A stretch of DNA of 56,399 nucleotides from Pseudomonadota bacterium (GCA_023426505.1 JAFAAP010000032.1:1-56399), one strand, 5' to 3'. Counted from the first letter of the stretch, positions 1 to 8,900 are shown. Notes: generated from the sequence alone by a model not told the origin. Numbers and translations are program-made.

Positions 1-29
1 AGGCGGACAATGGTGGTAGTCTCGTTCAT
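1..29 (-). CDS. possible 5' end of a leftward gene cut by the window edge
   Basis: An ATG on the minus strand at 29 opens a frame that reads MNETTTIVR to the left end of the window. A purine-rich stretch (GAGAGAGCG) lies upstream at a fair distance for a ribosome binding site. The start resembles the N-terminus of some IS256-family transposases, but nine codons cannot settle identity. It may be chance. Confidence 0.25.
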
Positions 30-322
30 GGCGTATCGCTCTCTCGAAGAGGTTCTGGCAGGCTCGACACCCGCCTCGATACGTCGCCTCTCTCACACCG
101 TCATCACCCACATTCCGCCATAGCTCCCGCACGTCGGATGTAGTACCAACCTGACGCGGGGCAAAGCTGACGACTGATTTTCGGGGCACCCGCTTGAGGT
201 CAGCAGTCGCCATGGAGCGCTGCCCCCGCTGGCTGCAGCCCAACACTCGTAAGTTGACGGGTTGATGTGATAAGGCAGATGCCATTTTCCAGCACCCAAC
301 CGCAGCTATAGAAAGGGAACGC

Positions 323-592
323 ATGGCGAAACGCCCGGAGCAGGAAGATGAGAAAGCCGAACCCAAGGGTCAGGCCAGCACTCCTGGTCTCGACCGGTTG
401 GAGCGGCTTGCCAACGCGGCAGCTACAGCCGCCCAGGAGAAGCAGTGGCGGGCACGCAAGAGCGGACTTCAGCACCAAGAGGAGCCCTCAGAGGTGCGCA
501 ACCTCAGCCATGATGCCGACGCAAGGGCGAAAGCTGAGGAAGCGATGCGACAGATGATGGCGAAGCCACAAGGGAAGCGCCGGGGCTGGTGA
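323..592 (+). CDS. hypothetical 89-residue charged protein
   Basis: I do not recognise a family. The 89-residue product is very hydrophilic, rich in Lys, Arg, Glu, Gln and Ala, with no membrane segment or signal peptide. A predicted helical middle part (about residues 20-50) and a basic C-terminus (KGKRRGW type) suggest a small cytoplasmic, possibly nucleic-acid-associated or disordered protein. The start is supported by AAGGGAAC seven to nine bases before the ATG. It stands 120 bp before a SWIB gene on the same strand. Codon use fits the GC-rich genome, so I think it is real. Confidence 0.55.
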   Translation: MAKRPEQEDEKAEPKGQASTPGLDRLERLANAAATAAQEKQWRARKSGLQHQEEPSEVRNLSHDADARAKAEEAMRQMMAKPQGKRRGW

Positions 593-712
593 GGCGAGAA
601 CGCGCAGGCAGGTCAGGAGACAGCTCTGGATCAAGGAGCTGTTCATCCCTTCATCGCCATGGTCGCGGCACCCTGCTCCTACCCTGACGGGGCGCAGCAA
701 CGGAGTGTGACA

Positions 713-985
713 ATGTCAGCAGCTCAAGCCGCCAAAAAGCCGAATGCAGCATTGATGAAGCCGCTGCAGCCGTCACATGATTTAGCGGCTGTGGTGGGTT
801 CGTCTCCCCTGCCCCGCACCGAGGTTGTGAGCAAGCTGTGGGAGTACATCAAGGCGAATGACCTGCAGAACCCCGCGAACAAGCGCGAGATCCTGGCCGA
901 TGATAAGCTCCGGGCGATCTTTGGGGGCAAAGACAAGGTGAGCATGTTTGAGATGAACAAGCACTTCGCGCAGCATCTCTCCTGA
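713..985 (+). CDS. SWIB/MDM2-domain protein
   Basis: A 90-residue protein almost entirely made of one SWIB fold (about residues 18-90). The family signature is visible in the segment around SKLWEYIKANDLQNPANKR, followed by the D-D-KLRAIFGGKDKVSMFEMNK part typical of bacterial stand-alone SWIB proteins. In eukaryotes the fold is a protein-interaction module of chromatin remodelling complexes. In bacteria small SWIB proteins are often chromosomal and of unclear role, sometimes fused to topoisomerase. I chose the ATG at 713; an upstream in-frame start at 659 would add 18 residues without SWIB similarity. Its neighbour is an HU/H1-like DNA-binding gene, which hints at nucleoid function (inference). 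Confidence 0.85.
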   Translation: MSAAQAAKKPNAALMKPLQPSHDLAAVVGSSPLPRTEVVSKLWEYIKANDLQNPANKREILADDKLRAIFGGKDKVSMFEMNKHFAQHLS

Positions 986-1060
986 GCCCACTTCAGGGAA
1001 CGATCGACCCACAGCGCCAAGCTCTTGGCGCGGTGGGCGTGCCCTCGTCGACCACTCCGG

Positions 1061-1555
1061 TCAGACCGCCTCTTTGAGTTCCTTGGCGGGGCGGAAGGCG
1101 ATCTTCTTGGAGGCCTTGATCTTGATCGCCTCTCCGGTCTGCGGATTGCGGCCCATGCGGGCAGCCCGCTTGCGCACCTGCAGGATGCCAAGCCCGGTCA
1201 GGCGGATCTTCTCGCCCTTCTTCAGGCTTTTGGTGATCATCTCCACCACCTGGGTCAGCATCTCGTTGGCCTGACGCTTGGGCAGCTCATGCGCCTCGGA
1301 CAGCCGCTCCGCCAGATGGCGCAGCGTCAGAACAGCACTCGTGGAGGCTGCCTTGGTGCTCTTGGCTGTAGCCTTAGACCCAGCCTTGGTAGATGCCTTG
1401 GATGTTACCGCTTTGGCAGCAGCACCTTTGGCAGGGGCCATTTTGGCCGGAGCCTTAGTGGTCTTCGCGGGCTGAGCCGCGCTCTTTCCAGCCGCCCTCG
1501 AGGTCGTGGTCTTCCGGGCAGGTGCCGTCTTGGTCTTCGTTGCCGTCTTTGCCAC
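1061..1555 (-). CDS. HU-family DNA-binding protein with an H1-like Lys/Ala-rich N-terminal tail
   Basis: The last 90 residues of this 164-residue protein (about 75-164) form an HU/IHF domain with the conserved GRNPQTGE arm and a FRPAKELKEAV end. The first ~74 residues are a low-complexity tail of Ala, Lys, Thr and Pro resembling histone H1 or AlgP-type repeats. It should bind and bend DNA as a nucleoid protein; the basic tail probably adds non-specific contacts. I prefer a GTG start at 1555, preceded by GGGAG, over the longer frame to 1624, whose extra Cys/His-containing residues look non-coding. It converges with the SWIB gene. Confidence 0.85.
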   Translation of the reverse strand: MAKTATKTKTAPARKTTTSRAAGKSAAQPAKTTKAPAKMAPAKGAAAKAVTSKASTKAGSKATAKSTKAASTSAVLTLRHLAERLSEAHELPKRQANEMLTQVVEMITKSLKKGEKIRLTGLGILQVRKRAARMGRNPQTGEAIKIKASKKIAFRPAKELKEAV

Positions 1556-1771
1556 TGGCAACTCCCTTCGTGCATGAACAGTTGACCTGTGGCATCTGCA
1601 TAGTGCGCCGAGCTCGGGTCTCAACGCATCACACCATCATTTCCACAGTAGAATGCCGACGATGGGGCCGCAGAACCTCGTCATCGGCCTTGAAGACCGG
1701 CCGCTTTGCGCGACAACGGTGATCTGAGGCGCCTGAGCGCGGACTTTGACCAGGATCTCATGGAGGTGGAC

Positions 1772-2056
1772 GTGAATACACTTGTTGCGCTGGTGCCGGC
1801 CAAACCTCTCGTCCTGCGCATCAGCACCGACGATGGCGCGCAGGAGCTGGGCCGGATCGTGCAGGCGGATGAGCGCCAGCTCAGGATCAGCCCTGTCGCA
1901 GGCTCTCCTCTGGAGGGCATCGATCCTGGTCCTTACGCCGACCGCGGAACGGCTATGGCAGCCATCAGTGCGCATCTGCAGGGGACCTGCCTGCATGCCC
2001 GCCCGAACGCCGCAGGCGCTGTTGCGGCTCCAGGCGCTCAGGATCGAACCACATAG
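1772..2056 (+). CDS. hypothetical 94-residue protein
   Basis: No recognised family. The product starts MNTLVALVPAKPLVLRI from a GTG at 1772 with a strong GGAGG six bases upstream, which decides the start. An earlier TTG at 1706 would add 22 residues with no ribosome binding site. The protein has alternating hydrophobic and acidic segments (LRISTDDGAQELGRIVQAD), consistent with a small beta-rich soluble protein, then an Ala-rich C-terminus. No signal peptide or membrane helix. Function unknown. Confidence 0.5.
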   Translation: MNTLVALVPAKPLVLRISTDDGAQELGRIVQADERQLRISPVAGSPLEGIDPGPYADRGTAMAAISAHLQGTCLHARPNAAGAVAAPGAQDRTT

Positions 2057-2881
2057 CCGCGCCGGCTCTTGCGCTGAAGCCAGCTCTCAAGCCGCTCGGC
2101 GGCTGCATGGCTCTGCCGCAGAATGCAGGATAGGCGAGGAGCACCTTATCAGCCGATCGCCTGATGTTGCCTGTGGAAGCACCCCGGCAAAACAGCAGGC
2201 GCGAAGGGCAGCGCCCAGGGGCTCTCGACTAAAGTTGGAATGCTGTAGGCCGAGTGTTTCGCTATGAAGCAGCAACAGCCGTGATGAGGCCGACAAGAAA
2301 AAAGCCGGGCCAAGGGCCCGGCGCAAGTCAAGGTCCGACAAAGTCAAACCCTTCCAGAGGGAACGGCCGATGCGACAGCGCCGGGAGGAAGAAAAGCGCT
2401 GCCGTGTTGAAATCAGCCAAAGCTGATATCGGCCGCACCACGCCTGTTTGCAATGCAGTGTGCCTCATGAAGGGGCTGCGCTGCGAACATGGCCCGCCTA
2501 ATCGCCTTTGGACTGCATGGTTCGGCTCGTCTCTGACCATGAGCAGTGGCCCATTATGCGAGTTTCCGGACCTGCGGCGACCGTGCGTCTCTCGTTCGAG
2601 ATGCCGCTCACACTCACGCGACGGGGGCACGCGTCCCACGCGGCCGGCTCTACTAAACCGACACCTACAGCAGGACGTCTTTCGAAGGAAAGGTGGATCA
2701 GTTCTGGGCAGGGGCACCGGAGAGGAACAGCCGCGCCCCGAAATCGTGATGTCCCTAAGGAGATGTCCGAGGTTGCCACATCCTGCCGCGCCACCTAGCG
2801 TTGCCGCATCGGCCGGACGGCCGAAAGCGGGGTGGATCCGTTGGTTCTGCTCAGAGAGAAGCATCGAGGTAAGGAATACCC
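2057..2881. other. 825-bp region without a supported protein gene
   Basis: Several open frames cross this stretch on both strands, but their products are rich in Arg, Pro, Ser and Cys, show no domain and overlap one another, as expected by chance at this GC content. The only clear element is a minus-strand intrinsic terminator at 2298-2322. The last ~150 bases probably hold the promoter and long leader of the cold-shock gene, which is typical for that family. An undetected small RNA on the minus strand ending at the terminator is possible. Confidence 0.5.
2298..2322 (-). terminator. intrinsic terminator reading leftward, no obvious gene upstream of it
   Basis: On the minus strand GCCGGGCC, a three-base loop CTT and GGCCCGGC form an 8-bp perfect stem followed directly by six T residues. 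This is a textbook rho-independent terminator for a leftward transcript. No convincing protein gene lies immediately to its right on the minus strand. Confidence 0.8.
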
Positions 2882-3091
2882 ATGGCTACGGGCACCGTGA
2901 AATGGTTCAATGAGACAAAGGGTTATGGCTTCATCCAGCCTGACACGGGCGGAAAGGACGTGTTCGTTCATATCAGCGCCGTCGAACGCGCCGGTTTGCG
3001 CACCCTCGTTGAGGGGCAGAAGATCTCCTACGACGTCGAGGCTGACCGCCGCTCCGGCAAAGAATCCGCTGGTAACCTCAAGGCTGCCTGA
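2882..3091 (+). CDS. cspA: cold-shock protein, CspA family
   Basis: A 69-residue single cold-shock domain that binds single-stranded RNA and DNA and acts as an RNA chaperone in the cytoplasm. The N-terminus GTVKWFN, the RNP1 motif KGYGFIQ (residues 13-19) and the RNP2 motif VFVHI (27-31) are all present. Length equals the family norm. A GAGGTAAGGA ribosome binding site precedes the ATG. The gene is followed within 35 bp by an intrinsic terminator and is probably monocistronic. Which of several CspA paralogues it is cannot be told. Confidence 0.95.
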   Translation: MATGTVKWFNETKGYGFIQPDTGGKDVFVHISAVERAGLRTLVEGQKISYDVEADRRSGKESAGNLKAA

Positions 3092-3123
3092 GCCTTAAGC
3101 TGGTAAACTGCATCCAAGAACGA

Positions 3124-3147
3124 GCCGCTCCCCTGGGGCGGCTTTTT
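3124..3147 (+). terminator. intrinsic terminator of the cold-shock gene
   Basis: GCCGC and GCGGC arms, with further C/G pairs towards the loop, are followed by five T residues, 33 bp after the cold-shock stop codon. Confidence 0.8.
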
Positions 3148-3205
3148 CATGTCCCTCTCTTGTTCGGCAGCCCCCGTCTCTTTGGAGATCCATGTCGCGA
3201 ACTTT

Positions 3206-3700
3206 CTAGCAGACGAAGAGTTCGTACGTATCACTGTGGACCGCATTGCAGGCCACGTTCTGCAGCACCCGGGCCATCATGGCTTCCGCGAAATGCAGCA
3301 CCAGCTGGCGTACCTTCGGACGGGCGCTGATGACCTCGTGCAGGCGCTCCAGCTCAATCCGGGAGGCTGTGCCGGAAGCCTGCACGATGTAGCGCCCGAA
3401 AGATTGGCTGGCCGTCATAGCACTGACGAGGCCCAGAGCTCCCTCCCGGCCATAGACTGCCATCTCGGCCGAGCGGCCGTCCTTCAGCACGGCCACCAGA
3501 GACACCACGGTATTATGGGGAAAGGTGGCATGGCGCAGAGGATCGCCGACCTCGTACAGAACCTGATCCTGTTGCAGGCTAACTCCGTGCAGGTACGGCT
3601 CAAGCGCCGCATAGTCATCAGGATCTAAAGCTGCCAGGAGACGATTGGCCCGGTGATTGATGCTTGGAGCTGGAGCAATGGTCAAGATATGAGATGTCAT
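3206..3700 (-). pseudogene. truncated Crp/Fnr-type regulator (sensor domain only)
   Basis: The 164-residue product matches the N-terminal part of Crp/Fnr regulators: a cyclic-nucleotide-binding-like beta barrel (about residues 18-125, with LLAALDPDDYAALEPYL and a GREGALG turn) and the start of the dimerisation helix (QNVACNAVH). The family is normally about 230-250 residues long, with a C-terminal helix-turn-helix. Here the frame stops right after the long helix, and no helix-turn-helix is found in any frame before the cold-shock gene. It therefore cannot bind DNA in the usual way. It is probably decayed, although a stand-alone sensor domain cannot be excluded. Confidence 0.7.
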
Positions 3701-3872
3701 GCTCCAAGCTAAGCAGCGGATGGTCCCGGAGAAAAGCTAGAACTCACACGGGAGTTAGCAAAGTCTCGCCCAACGAGTCGCTCCGATCTGTCCGGCAGGA
3801 GCATTGCCACGACCATGGGTTAAACACGGTGAGAGTTCAGAAGAAACACCAGTTTGCATTGGCCCCGCAGCC

Positions 3873-5303
3873 TCAGATCACCTGGACGAGTTGATCGATG
3901 CTGGCTTTGGCATCGCCGTAGAACATGCGCGTGTTGTCCTTGTAGAACAGCGGGTTCTCGATGCCGGAGTAGCCGGTCCCCTGCCCGCGCTTTGAGACGA
4001 ACACCTGCTTGGCCTTCCACACCTCCAGCACCGGCATGCCGGCGATGGGGCTGTTCGGATCCTCCTGGGCGGCCGGATTGACGATGTCGTTCGAACCGAT
4101 GACGATCACCACGTCGGTCTCCGGGAAGTCCTCGTTGATCTCGTCCATCTCCAGCACGATGTCGTACGGCACCTTCGCCTCGGCGAGCAGCACGTTCATG
4201 TGCCCCGGCAGGCGTCCCGCTACCGGATGGATGGCAAAGCGCACGTCCTTGCCCTTGGCCCTTAAGCGCCGCGTCAGCTCCGACACCGACTGCTGCGCCT
4301 GCGCCACCGCCATGCCGTAGCCTGGCACGATCACGATGCTGTCCGCCTCCTCCAGAGCGGTCGCCACCCCGTCGGCGTCGATGGCGATCTGCTCACCGGC
4401 AATGGCCATCACCGGACCGGTGGTGGTGCCGAAGCCGCCCAGGATCACGCTGATGAAGCTCCGGTTCATGGCCTTGCACATGATGTAGCTCAGGATCGCA
4501 CCCGAGGAGCCGACGAGCGCACCGGTGACGATCAGCAGGTCGTTGCCGAGCGTGAAGCCGATCGCGGCGGCCGCCCAGCCCGAGTAGGAGTTGAGCATCG
4601 AGACCACCACCGGCATGTCGGCGCCACCGATGCCCATGATCAGGTGGTAGCCGATGAAGAACGCCAGCAGCGTCATCGCCACCAGGGCCCAGATGCCGGC
4701 CCCCTGCACGTACAGCACCAAGAGAATGAGCGAGGCTAGGGCGGCTGCCGCATTCAGCCCATGCCCGCCGGGCAGCTTCCGGGCCTTGCCGTCGACCTTG
4801 CCGGCGAGCTTGCCAAACGCAATCACCGAGCCGGTAAACGTCACGGCCCCAATGAACACACCCAGGAACACCTCCACCCGCAGAATGGAGATCTCCACCC
4901 CAGTCTTGTGCGCCAGCACCCCGGCAAAGCCGGTCAGCGCCTGCCGTGAGGCCTCGTCGAGCGCCAGCACGCGGGTGAGCTCGAGATCGGCATTGAAGCC
5001 GATGAACACGGCGGCTAGACCCACGAAGGAGTGCAGCGCTGCCACTAGCTGCGGCATCTCGGTCATCTCGACCTTTTTCGCCACATACCAGCCGATGGCA
5101 GACCCGATCACCAGCATGGCGGCTATGACGGCATAGTTGCCCACCCCCGGGCCGAACACGGTGGCGCCGACAGCCAGCGCCATGCCGGCAATGCCGTACC
5201 AGACGGCGCGCTTGGCGCTCTCCTGGCCCGACAGGCCACCCAGCGCCAGGATGAACAAGATGGCGGCCGCCACATAGGCGGCGGAGACAAGACCGAAGCT
5301 CAT
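3873..5303 (-). CDS. pntB: NAD(P) transhydrogenase subunit beta
   Basis: Subunit of the inner-membrane enzyme that couples proton entry to hydride transfer from NADH to NADP+, supplying NADPH. The 476-residue protein has about nine N-terminal membrane helices (residues 1-265) and a C-terminal NADP-binding domain III with the VPGYGMAVAQAQ motif near residue 325 and the GSNDIVNPAA and KRGQGTGYSG segments. Length and order agree with PntB. It begins 10 bp after the pntA stop codon, so both are one leftward operon. Confidence 0.97.
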   Translation of the reverse strand: MSFGLVSAAYVAAAILFILALGGLSGQESAKRAVWYGIAGMALAVGATVFGPGVGNYAVIAAMLVIGSAIGWYVAKKVEMTEMPQLVAALHSFVGLAAVFIGFNADLELTRVLALDEASRQALTGFAGVLAHKTGVEISILRVEVFLGVFIGAVTFTGSVIAFGKLAGKVDGKARKLPGGHGLNAAAALASLILLVLYVQGAGIWALVAMTLLAFFIGYHLIMGIGGADMPVVVSMLNSYSGWAAAAIGFTLGNDLLIVTGALVGSSGAILSYIMCKAMNRSFISVILGGFGTTTGPVMAIAGEQIAIDADGVATALEEADSIVIVPGYGMAVAQAQQSVSELTRRLRAKGKDVRFAIHPVAGRLPGHMNVLLAEAKVPYDIVLEMDEINEDFPETDVVIVIGSNDIVNPAAQEDPNSPIAGMPVLEVWKAKQVFVSKRGQGTGYSGIENPLFYKDNTRMFYGDAKASIDQLVQVI

Positions 5304-5313
5304 CGGACGATCC

Positions 5314-6885
5314 TCACGACTTCTGGAACATGGCCAGCATCCGGCGCGTGACCAGGAAGCCGCCCACGATATTGATGGTGGCGATCAGGAAGGAGAGTGA
5401 GGCCAGGCCCGTCACCAGCCAGTGGCTCGAGCCGACCTGCAGCAGGGCGCCGAGCACCACGATGCCCGAGATGGCGTTGGTCACCGCCATCAGCGGGGTG
5501 TGCAGGGAGTGGCTGACGCTCCAGATCACCTGGAAGCCGACGAAGCAGGCGAGCGCAAAGACGATGAAGTGCGCCATGAAGCTCGCCGGCGCATAGGCAC
5601 CCACCAGCGCGATCAGCAGGCCACCGGCCACGAGCAGCCCGACCTGGGTGCGGGTCTGGCTCCGGAAGGCGGCCGCTTCTTGCGCCCGCTTCTCCTCGGG
5701 GGTGAGTTCCCTCACCTTCTCCTTCGGTTTGGCGGCCGCGATCGCCGGCACCTTGGGCGGGGGTGGCGGATAGGTGATCGCGCCCTGGTGCGTGACCGTG
5801 GCGCCACGGATCACGTCATCGTCCATGTTGTGGACGATCACCCCATCCTTGCCGGGCGTCAGGTCGGTGAGGAAGTGGCGGATGTTGTTGGCATACAATG
5901 TCGAGGCCTGGGCGGCCATGCGGCTGGGGAAGTCGGTATAGCCGATGACGGTGACACCGTTCTCCGTCACCACCTTCTCGTCCGGCACGGTCAGGTCGCA
6001 GTTGCCGCCCCGTTCCGCCGCGAGGTCGACGATCACCGAGCCCGACTTCATCGCCGCGACCATGTCGGCCGTCCACAGCTTCGGCGCCGGCCGGCCGGGG
6101 ATGAGCGCGGTGGTGATGACGATGTCGATCTCCGGCGCGAGCTCGCGGAACTTGGCGAGCTGCTTCTCGCGGAACTCCGGGCTGGAGGGCGCGGCATAGC
6201 CGCCGGTGGCGGCGCCGTCCTGGGTCTGCTCGAACTCGAGGAAGACGAACTGCGCCCCCATGGACTCGATCTGCTCGGCCACCTCTGGGCGGACGTCGAA
6301 GGCATAGGTGATGGCGCCGAGCGAGGTCGCGGTGCCGATGGCTGCCAGACCGGCGACGCCGGCGCCCACCACCAGCACCTTGGCGGGCGGAACCTTGCCG
6401 GCGGCGGTGACCTGGCCGGTGAAGAAGCGGCCGAAGTGGTTGCCAGCCTCGATCACGGCGCGGTAGCCGGCAATGTTGGCCATGGAGGAGAGCGCGTCCA
6501 TCTTCTGGGCCCGCGAGATGCGCGGCACCATGTCCATGGCAATGACGGTGGCCTCCCGTTCCCTTGCCTGCTCCAGAAGATCGGAGTTCTGGGCTGGCCA
6601 GAAGAACGAGATCAGGGTCTGGCCTTGGCGGAGCTGGTGGACCTCGTCCTCTGTCGGCGGACGCACCTTCGTGATCACGTCGGTGGCAGCAGAGAGAGCA
6701 GCCGCATCCGGCACGATGCTCACCCCGGCAGCGGCATAGGCAGCGTCTGAGAAGCCCGCCTTCTCCCCTGCCCCGGCCTCGATCACGCAGGTGTGCCCCA
6801 GCTTCTGCAGCGCGACAGCTGAGTCAGGCGTCATCGCCACCCGGGCTTCACCCGGGAAGACTTCTCTCGGTGCTCCGATCCTCAT
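5314..6885 (-). CDS. pntA: NAD(P) transhydrogenase subunit alpha
   Basis: NAD(H)-binding subunit of transhydrogenase. Residues 1-380 form domain I (start MRIGAPREVFPGEARVAMTP; dinucleotide fold VLVVGAGVAGLAAIG near 170). A Pro/Lys-rich linker with PPPPPKVP (about 375-405) is followed by about four membrane helices to the C-terminus. This is the one-piece PntA form of enteric bacteria (about 510 residues) rather than the split PntAA/PntAB form. I use the ATG at 6885; a TTG two codons upstream lies closer to AAGGA and is an alternative. First gene of the pntAB operon. Confidence 0.96.
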   Translation of the reverse strand: MRIGAPREVFPGEARVAMTPDSAVALQKLGHTCVIEAGAGEKAGFSDAAYAAAGVSIVPDAAALSAATDVITKVRPPTEDEVHQLRQGQTLISFFWPAQNSDLLEQAREREATVIAMDMVPRISRAQKMDALSSMANIAGYRAVIEAGNHFGRFFTGQVTAAGKVPPAKVLVVGAGVAGLAAIGTATSLGAITYAFDVRPEVAEQIESMGAQFVFLEFEQTQDGAATGGYAAPSSPEFREKQLAKFRELAPEIDIVITTALIPGRPAPKLWTADMVAAMKSGSVIVDLAAERGGNCDLTVPDEKVVTENGVTVIGYTDFPSRMAAQASTLYANNIRHFLTDLTPGKDGVIVHNMDDDVIRGATVTHQGAITYPPPPPKVPAIAAAKPKEKVRELTPEEKRAQEAAAFRSQTRTQVGLLVAGGLLIALVGAYAPASFMAHFIVFALACFVGFQVIWSVSHSLHTPLMAVTNAISGIVVLGALLQVGSSHWLVTGLASLSFLIATINIVGGFLVTRRMLAMFQKS

Positions 6886-6913
6886 GGCCAATGGTCCTTG
6901 CTCTGGCGGTGTG

Positions 6914-7948
6914 TCAGGTGAAGCTCAGATGGATCTTCATCGACCGGCTGCGATCGCCGGCAGCCTCGAAGGCCGCCACCGCATCGGCGATGGGGAAGGT
7001 CCCGCTCATCAGGGGTTTGAGGTCGACACGCCGCGCATTGATGAGGTCGACCGCGAGCGCGAACTCCTCGTGGAAGCGGAACGTCCCCTTCATCTCGATC
7101 TCTTTCGCCACCACCAGGTTCTGCGGGATCGACACGTCGCCGCCGAGACCGAGCTGCACCAGCACCGAGCGCGGCTTCAGCACCTCAAGACCGGAGCGCA
7201 CGGCGCTCCCATTGCCTGAAGCCTCGAACTGGACATCGAAGGTGCCCTTATTGGCGGCATACGCCGACAGTGCTTCCGGATCGCTTGCCACATTGATGGT
7301 CCGATCGGCGCCGACAGCCCGTGCCTTCTCGAGCACGGCATCCATGACGTCGGTGGCGACGATCTCCCGCGCCCCGTGTGCCCGAGCCGCGATGATGGCG
7401 AGAGCCCCGATTGGGCCGCAGCCCGTGACCAGAACCCGCTTGCCCAGGAGCGATCCAGCCCGGTTGACCGCATGCAGCGTCACCGCCAGCGGCTCGGCAA
7501 ACGCCGCTTCATTGATCGAGACGTCCTCGGCCACCCTATGGCATTGCCATTGCTCGGCCACCAGGCTCTGCCGGAACGCGCCCTGGATGTGCGGCATCGG
7601 CATGGCGCTGCCATAAAAGCGCATGTTCAGGCACTGGTTCTGCTGGCCCTTGAGGCAGTAATCGCATTGCTGGCAGGGCCGGCTCGGCGAGATCGCCACG
7701 CGATCCCCGATGGCCAGACCCGAGACGCCTTCTCCCAGCGAGCGGATGGTGCCGGCCACCTCATGGCCGAGAATCATCGGCTCGCGCACACGGACCGTGC
7801 CGAAGCCGCCATGGTTGTAGTAGTGAAGATCGGAGCCGCAGATGCCCCCCGCTTCGATGGCGACCTCGACCTGCCCCGGCCCGGGCGTCTCCGGCTCACG
7901 CTCCTCGATGCGCAGGTCCTTGGCGGCATGAATGACAACGGCTTTCAT
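6914..7948 (-). CDS. idnD: L-idonate 5-dehydrogenase (zinc-type MDR family)
   Basis: Medium-chain zinc dehydrogenase of 344 residues that should oxidise L-idonate to 5-keto-D-gluconate. The sequence has the catalytic zinc site GGICGSDLHYY (about 37-47) and GHE, the four-cysteine structural zinc loop CQQCDYCLKGQQNQC, and the IdnD-like segments MRFYGSAM and KGTFRF. The nucleotide fold is VLVTGCGPIGALA. The ATG at 7948 follows TGAGGA; an upstream in-frame extension to 7993 overlaps the previous gene and is not needed. It is last in a three-gene leftward operon with a hydroxyacid dehydrogenase and idnO. I am fairly sure of the family and slightly less sure of the substrate. Confidence 0.85.
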   Translation of the reverse strand: MKAVVIHAAKDLRIEEREPETPGPGQVEVAIEAGGICGSDLHYYNHGGFGTVRVREPMILGHEVAGTIRSLGEGVSGLAIGDRVAISPSRPCQQCDYCLKGQQNQCLNMRFYGSAMPMPHIQGAFRQSLVAEQWQCHRVAEDVSINEAAFAEPLAVTLHAVNRAGSLLGKRVLVTGCGPIGALAIIAARAHGAREIVATDVMDAVLEKARAVGADRTINVASDPEALSAYAANKGTFDVQFEASGNGSAVRSGLEVLKPRSVLVQLGLGGDVSIPQNLVVAKEIEMKGTFRFHEEFALAVDLINARRVDLKPLMSGTFPIADAVAAFEAAGDRSRSMKIHLSFT

Positions 7949-7958
7949 CGGGCAATCC

Positions 7959-8900
7959 TCAGATGACAGGCGTGAGAAGGGGCTGGCGGGCAAAGTGGGC
8001 GGCTAGGTTGTCGCGCACGAGCTTGCCCATGGCCTGCCGCGTCTCCACGGTTCCGGACGCATGATGCGGCTGAACGACGACGTTCTCGAGCGTCAGGAAG
8101 CGCTCGTCGATGTTCGGCTCGTTCCAGAATACATCAAGACCGGCGCCCTTGATGATGTTGTGCTCGAGTGCATCGAGCAGGGCTGCCTCATCGACGGTCG
8201 ATCCTCGCGAGATGTTGATCAGGATGCCGTCGCGTCCGAGCGCCTGCAGGACATCGGCGTTGATGATTTTTTGGGTGCTAGCGCCGCCCGCCAGAGTGAC
8301 GATAAGGAACTCGGACTGCTCGGCCAGGGCCGTCAGATCAGGCACGAAGGTGTACGGCAGATCGTCTCGCTGGGCGATGTCGAAATAGGCAATCGGGCAG
8401 TCGAACGCCGCCAGGCGCTTGGCCACCTCGACGCCGATGCGTCCCATACCGACGATGCCGACCTTCTTACCGTGGACGCGGGTGACGAGACGCATGTTGG
8501 CGGTGCGCCAGCGTCCATCCCGGACATATTTGTCAGCCTGCGGGATCTGGCGGGCCACGGCAAGGAGCAGCCCGACGCCGATGTCGGCCACGTCAGCGGT
8601 GAGGACGTTGGGCGTGTTGGTCACCCGGATCCCATTAGCCTTCGCATGCGAGAGGTCGATGGCATCGGTTCCGACGCCATAGCAGGAGACGATCTCAAGC
8701 CTCGGCAGAGCCGTCATGAGCTCAGCCGACGCGCCAATCTCGCCGCGGGTCGCGATGGCGCGAATGTTGCCACCCACTTGGCGCAGAAAGGCTGCCTGGT
8801 CGGGCGCTTCCCAAAGCTTGTGAACCGTGTAGTTGCTCTCCAGGTCCTCAACGTCCCAAGTCGGATAGGGACCCATCATCAGGATCTCAGGCTTTGTCAT
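7959..8900 (-). CDS. D-isomer-specific 2-hydroxyacid dehydrogenase (ketogluconate reductase type)
   Basis: A 313-residue NAD(P)-dependent reductase of the D-2-hydroxyacid dehydrogenase family. The Rossmann motif VGIVGMGRIGVEVAKRL is at about 148-164. The catalytic Arg lies in INISRGSTVDE, with the following Glu and the His of VVQPHHASGT near 283. Members next to idonate genes usually reduce glyoxylate, hydroxypyruvate or 2-keto-gluconate-type acids (GhrB-like). It lies 10 bp before idnD and 60 bp after idnO, so it very likely works on keto acids of the same pathway. The exact substrate cannot be read from the sequence. Confidence 0.85.
   Translation of the reverse strand: MTKPEILMMGPYPTWDVEDLESNYTVHKLWEAPDQAAFLRQVGGNIRAIATRGEIGASAELMTALPRLEIVSCYGVGTDAIDLSHAKANGIRVTNTPNVLTADVADIGVGLLLAVARQIPQADKYVRDGRWRTANMRLVTRVHGKKVGIVGMGRIGVEVAKRLAAFDCPIAYFDIAQRDDLPYTFVPDLTALAEQSEFLIVTLAGGASTQKIINADVLQALGRDGILINISRGSTVDEAALLDALEHNIIKGAGLDVFWNEPNIDERFLTLENVVVQPHHASGTVETRQAMGKLVRDNLAAHFARQPLLTPVI

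Noticed and set aside
2254..2913. 219-residue plus-strand frame and 178-residue minus-strand frame upstream of the cold-shock gene
   Set aside because: They overlap each other, have Arg/Pro/Ser-rich products without a domain, and the plus frame runs into the certain cold-shock gene.
5422..6750. 442-residue open frame antisense to pntA
   Set aside because: The product is a His/Arg/Gly-rich mirror of the pntA coding pattern with no domain; the minus-strand gene is certain.
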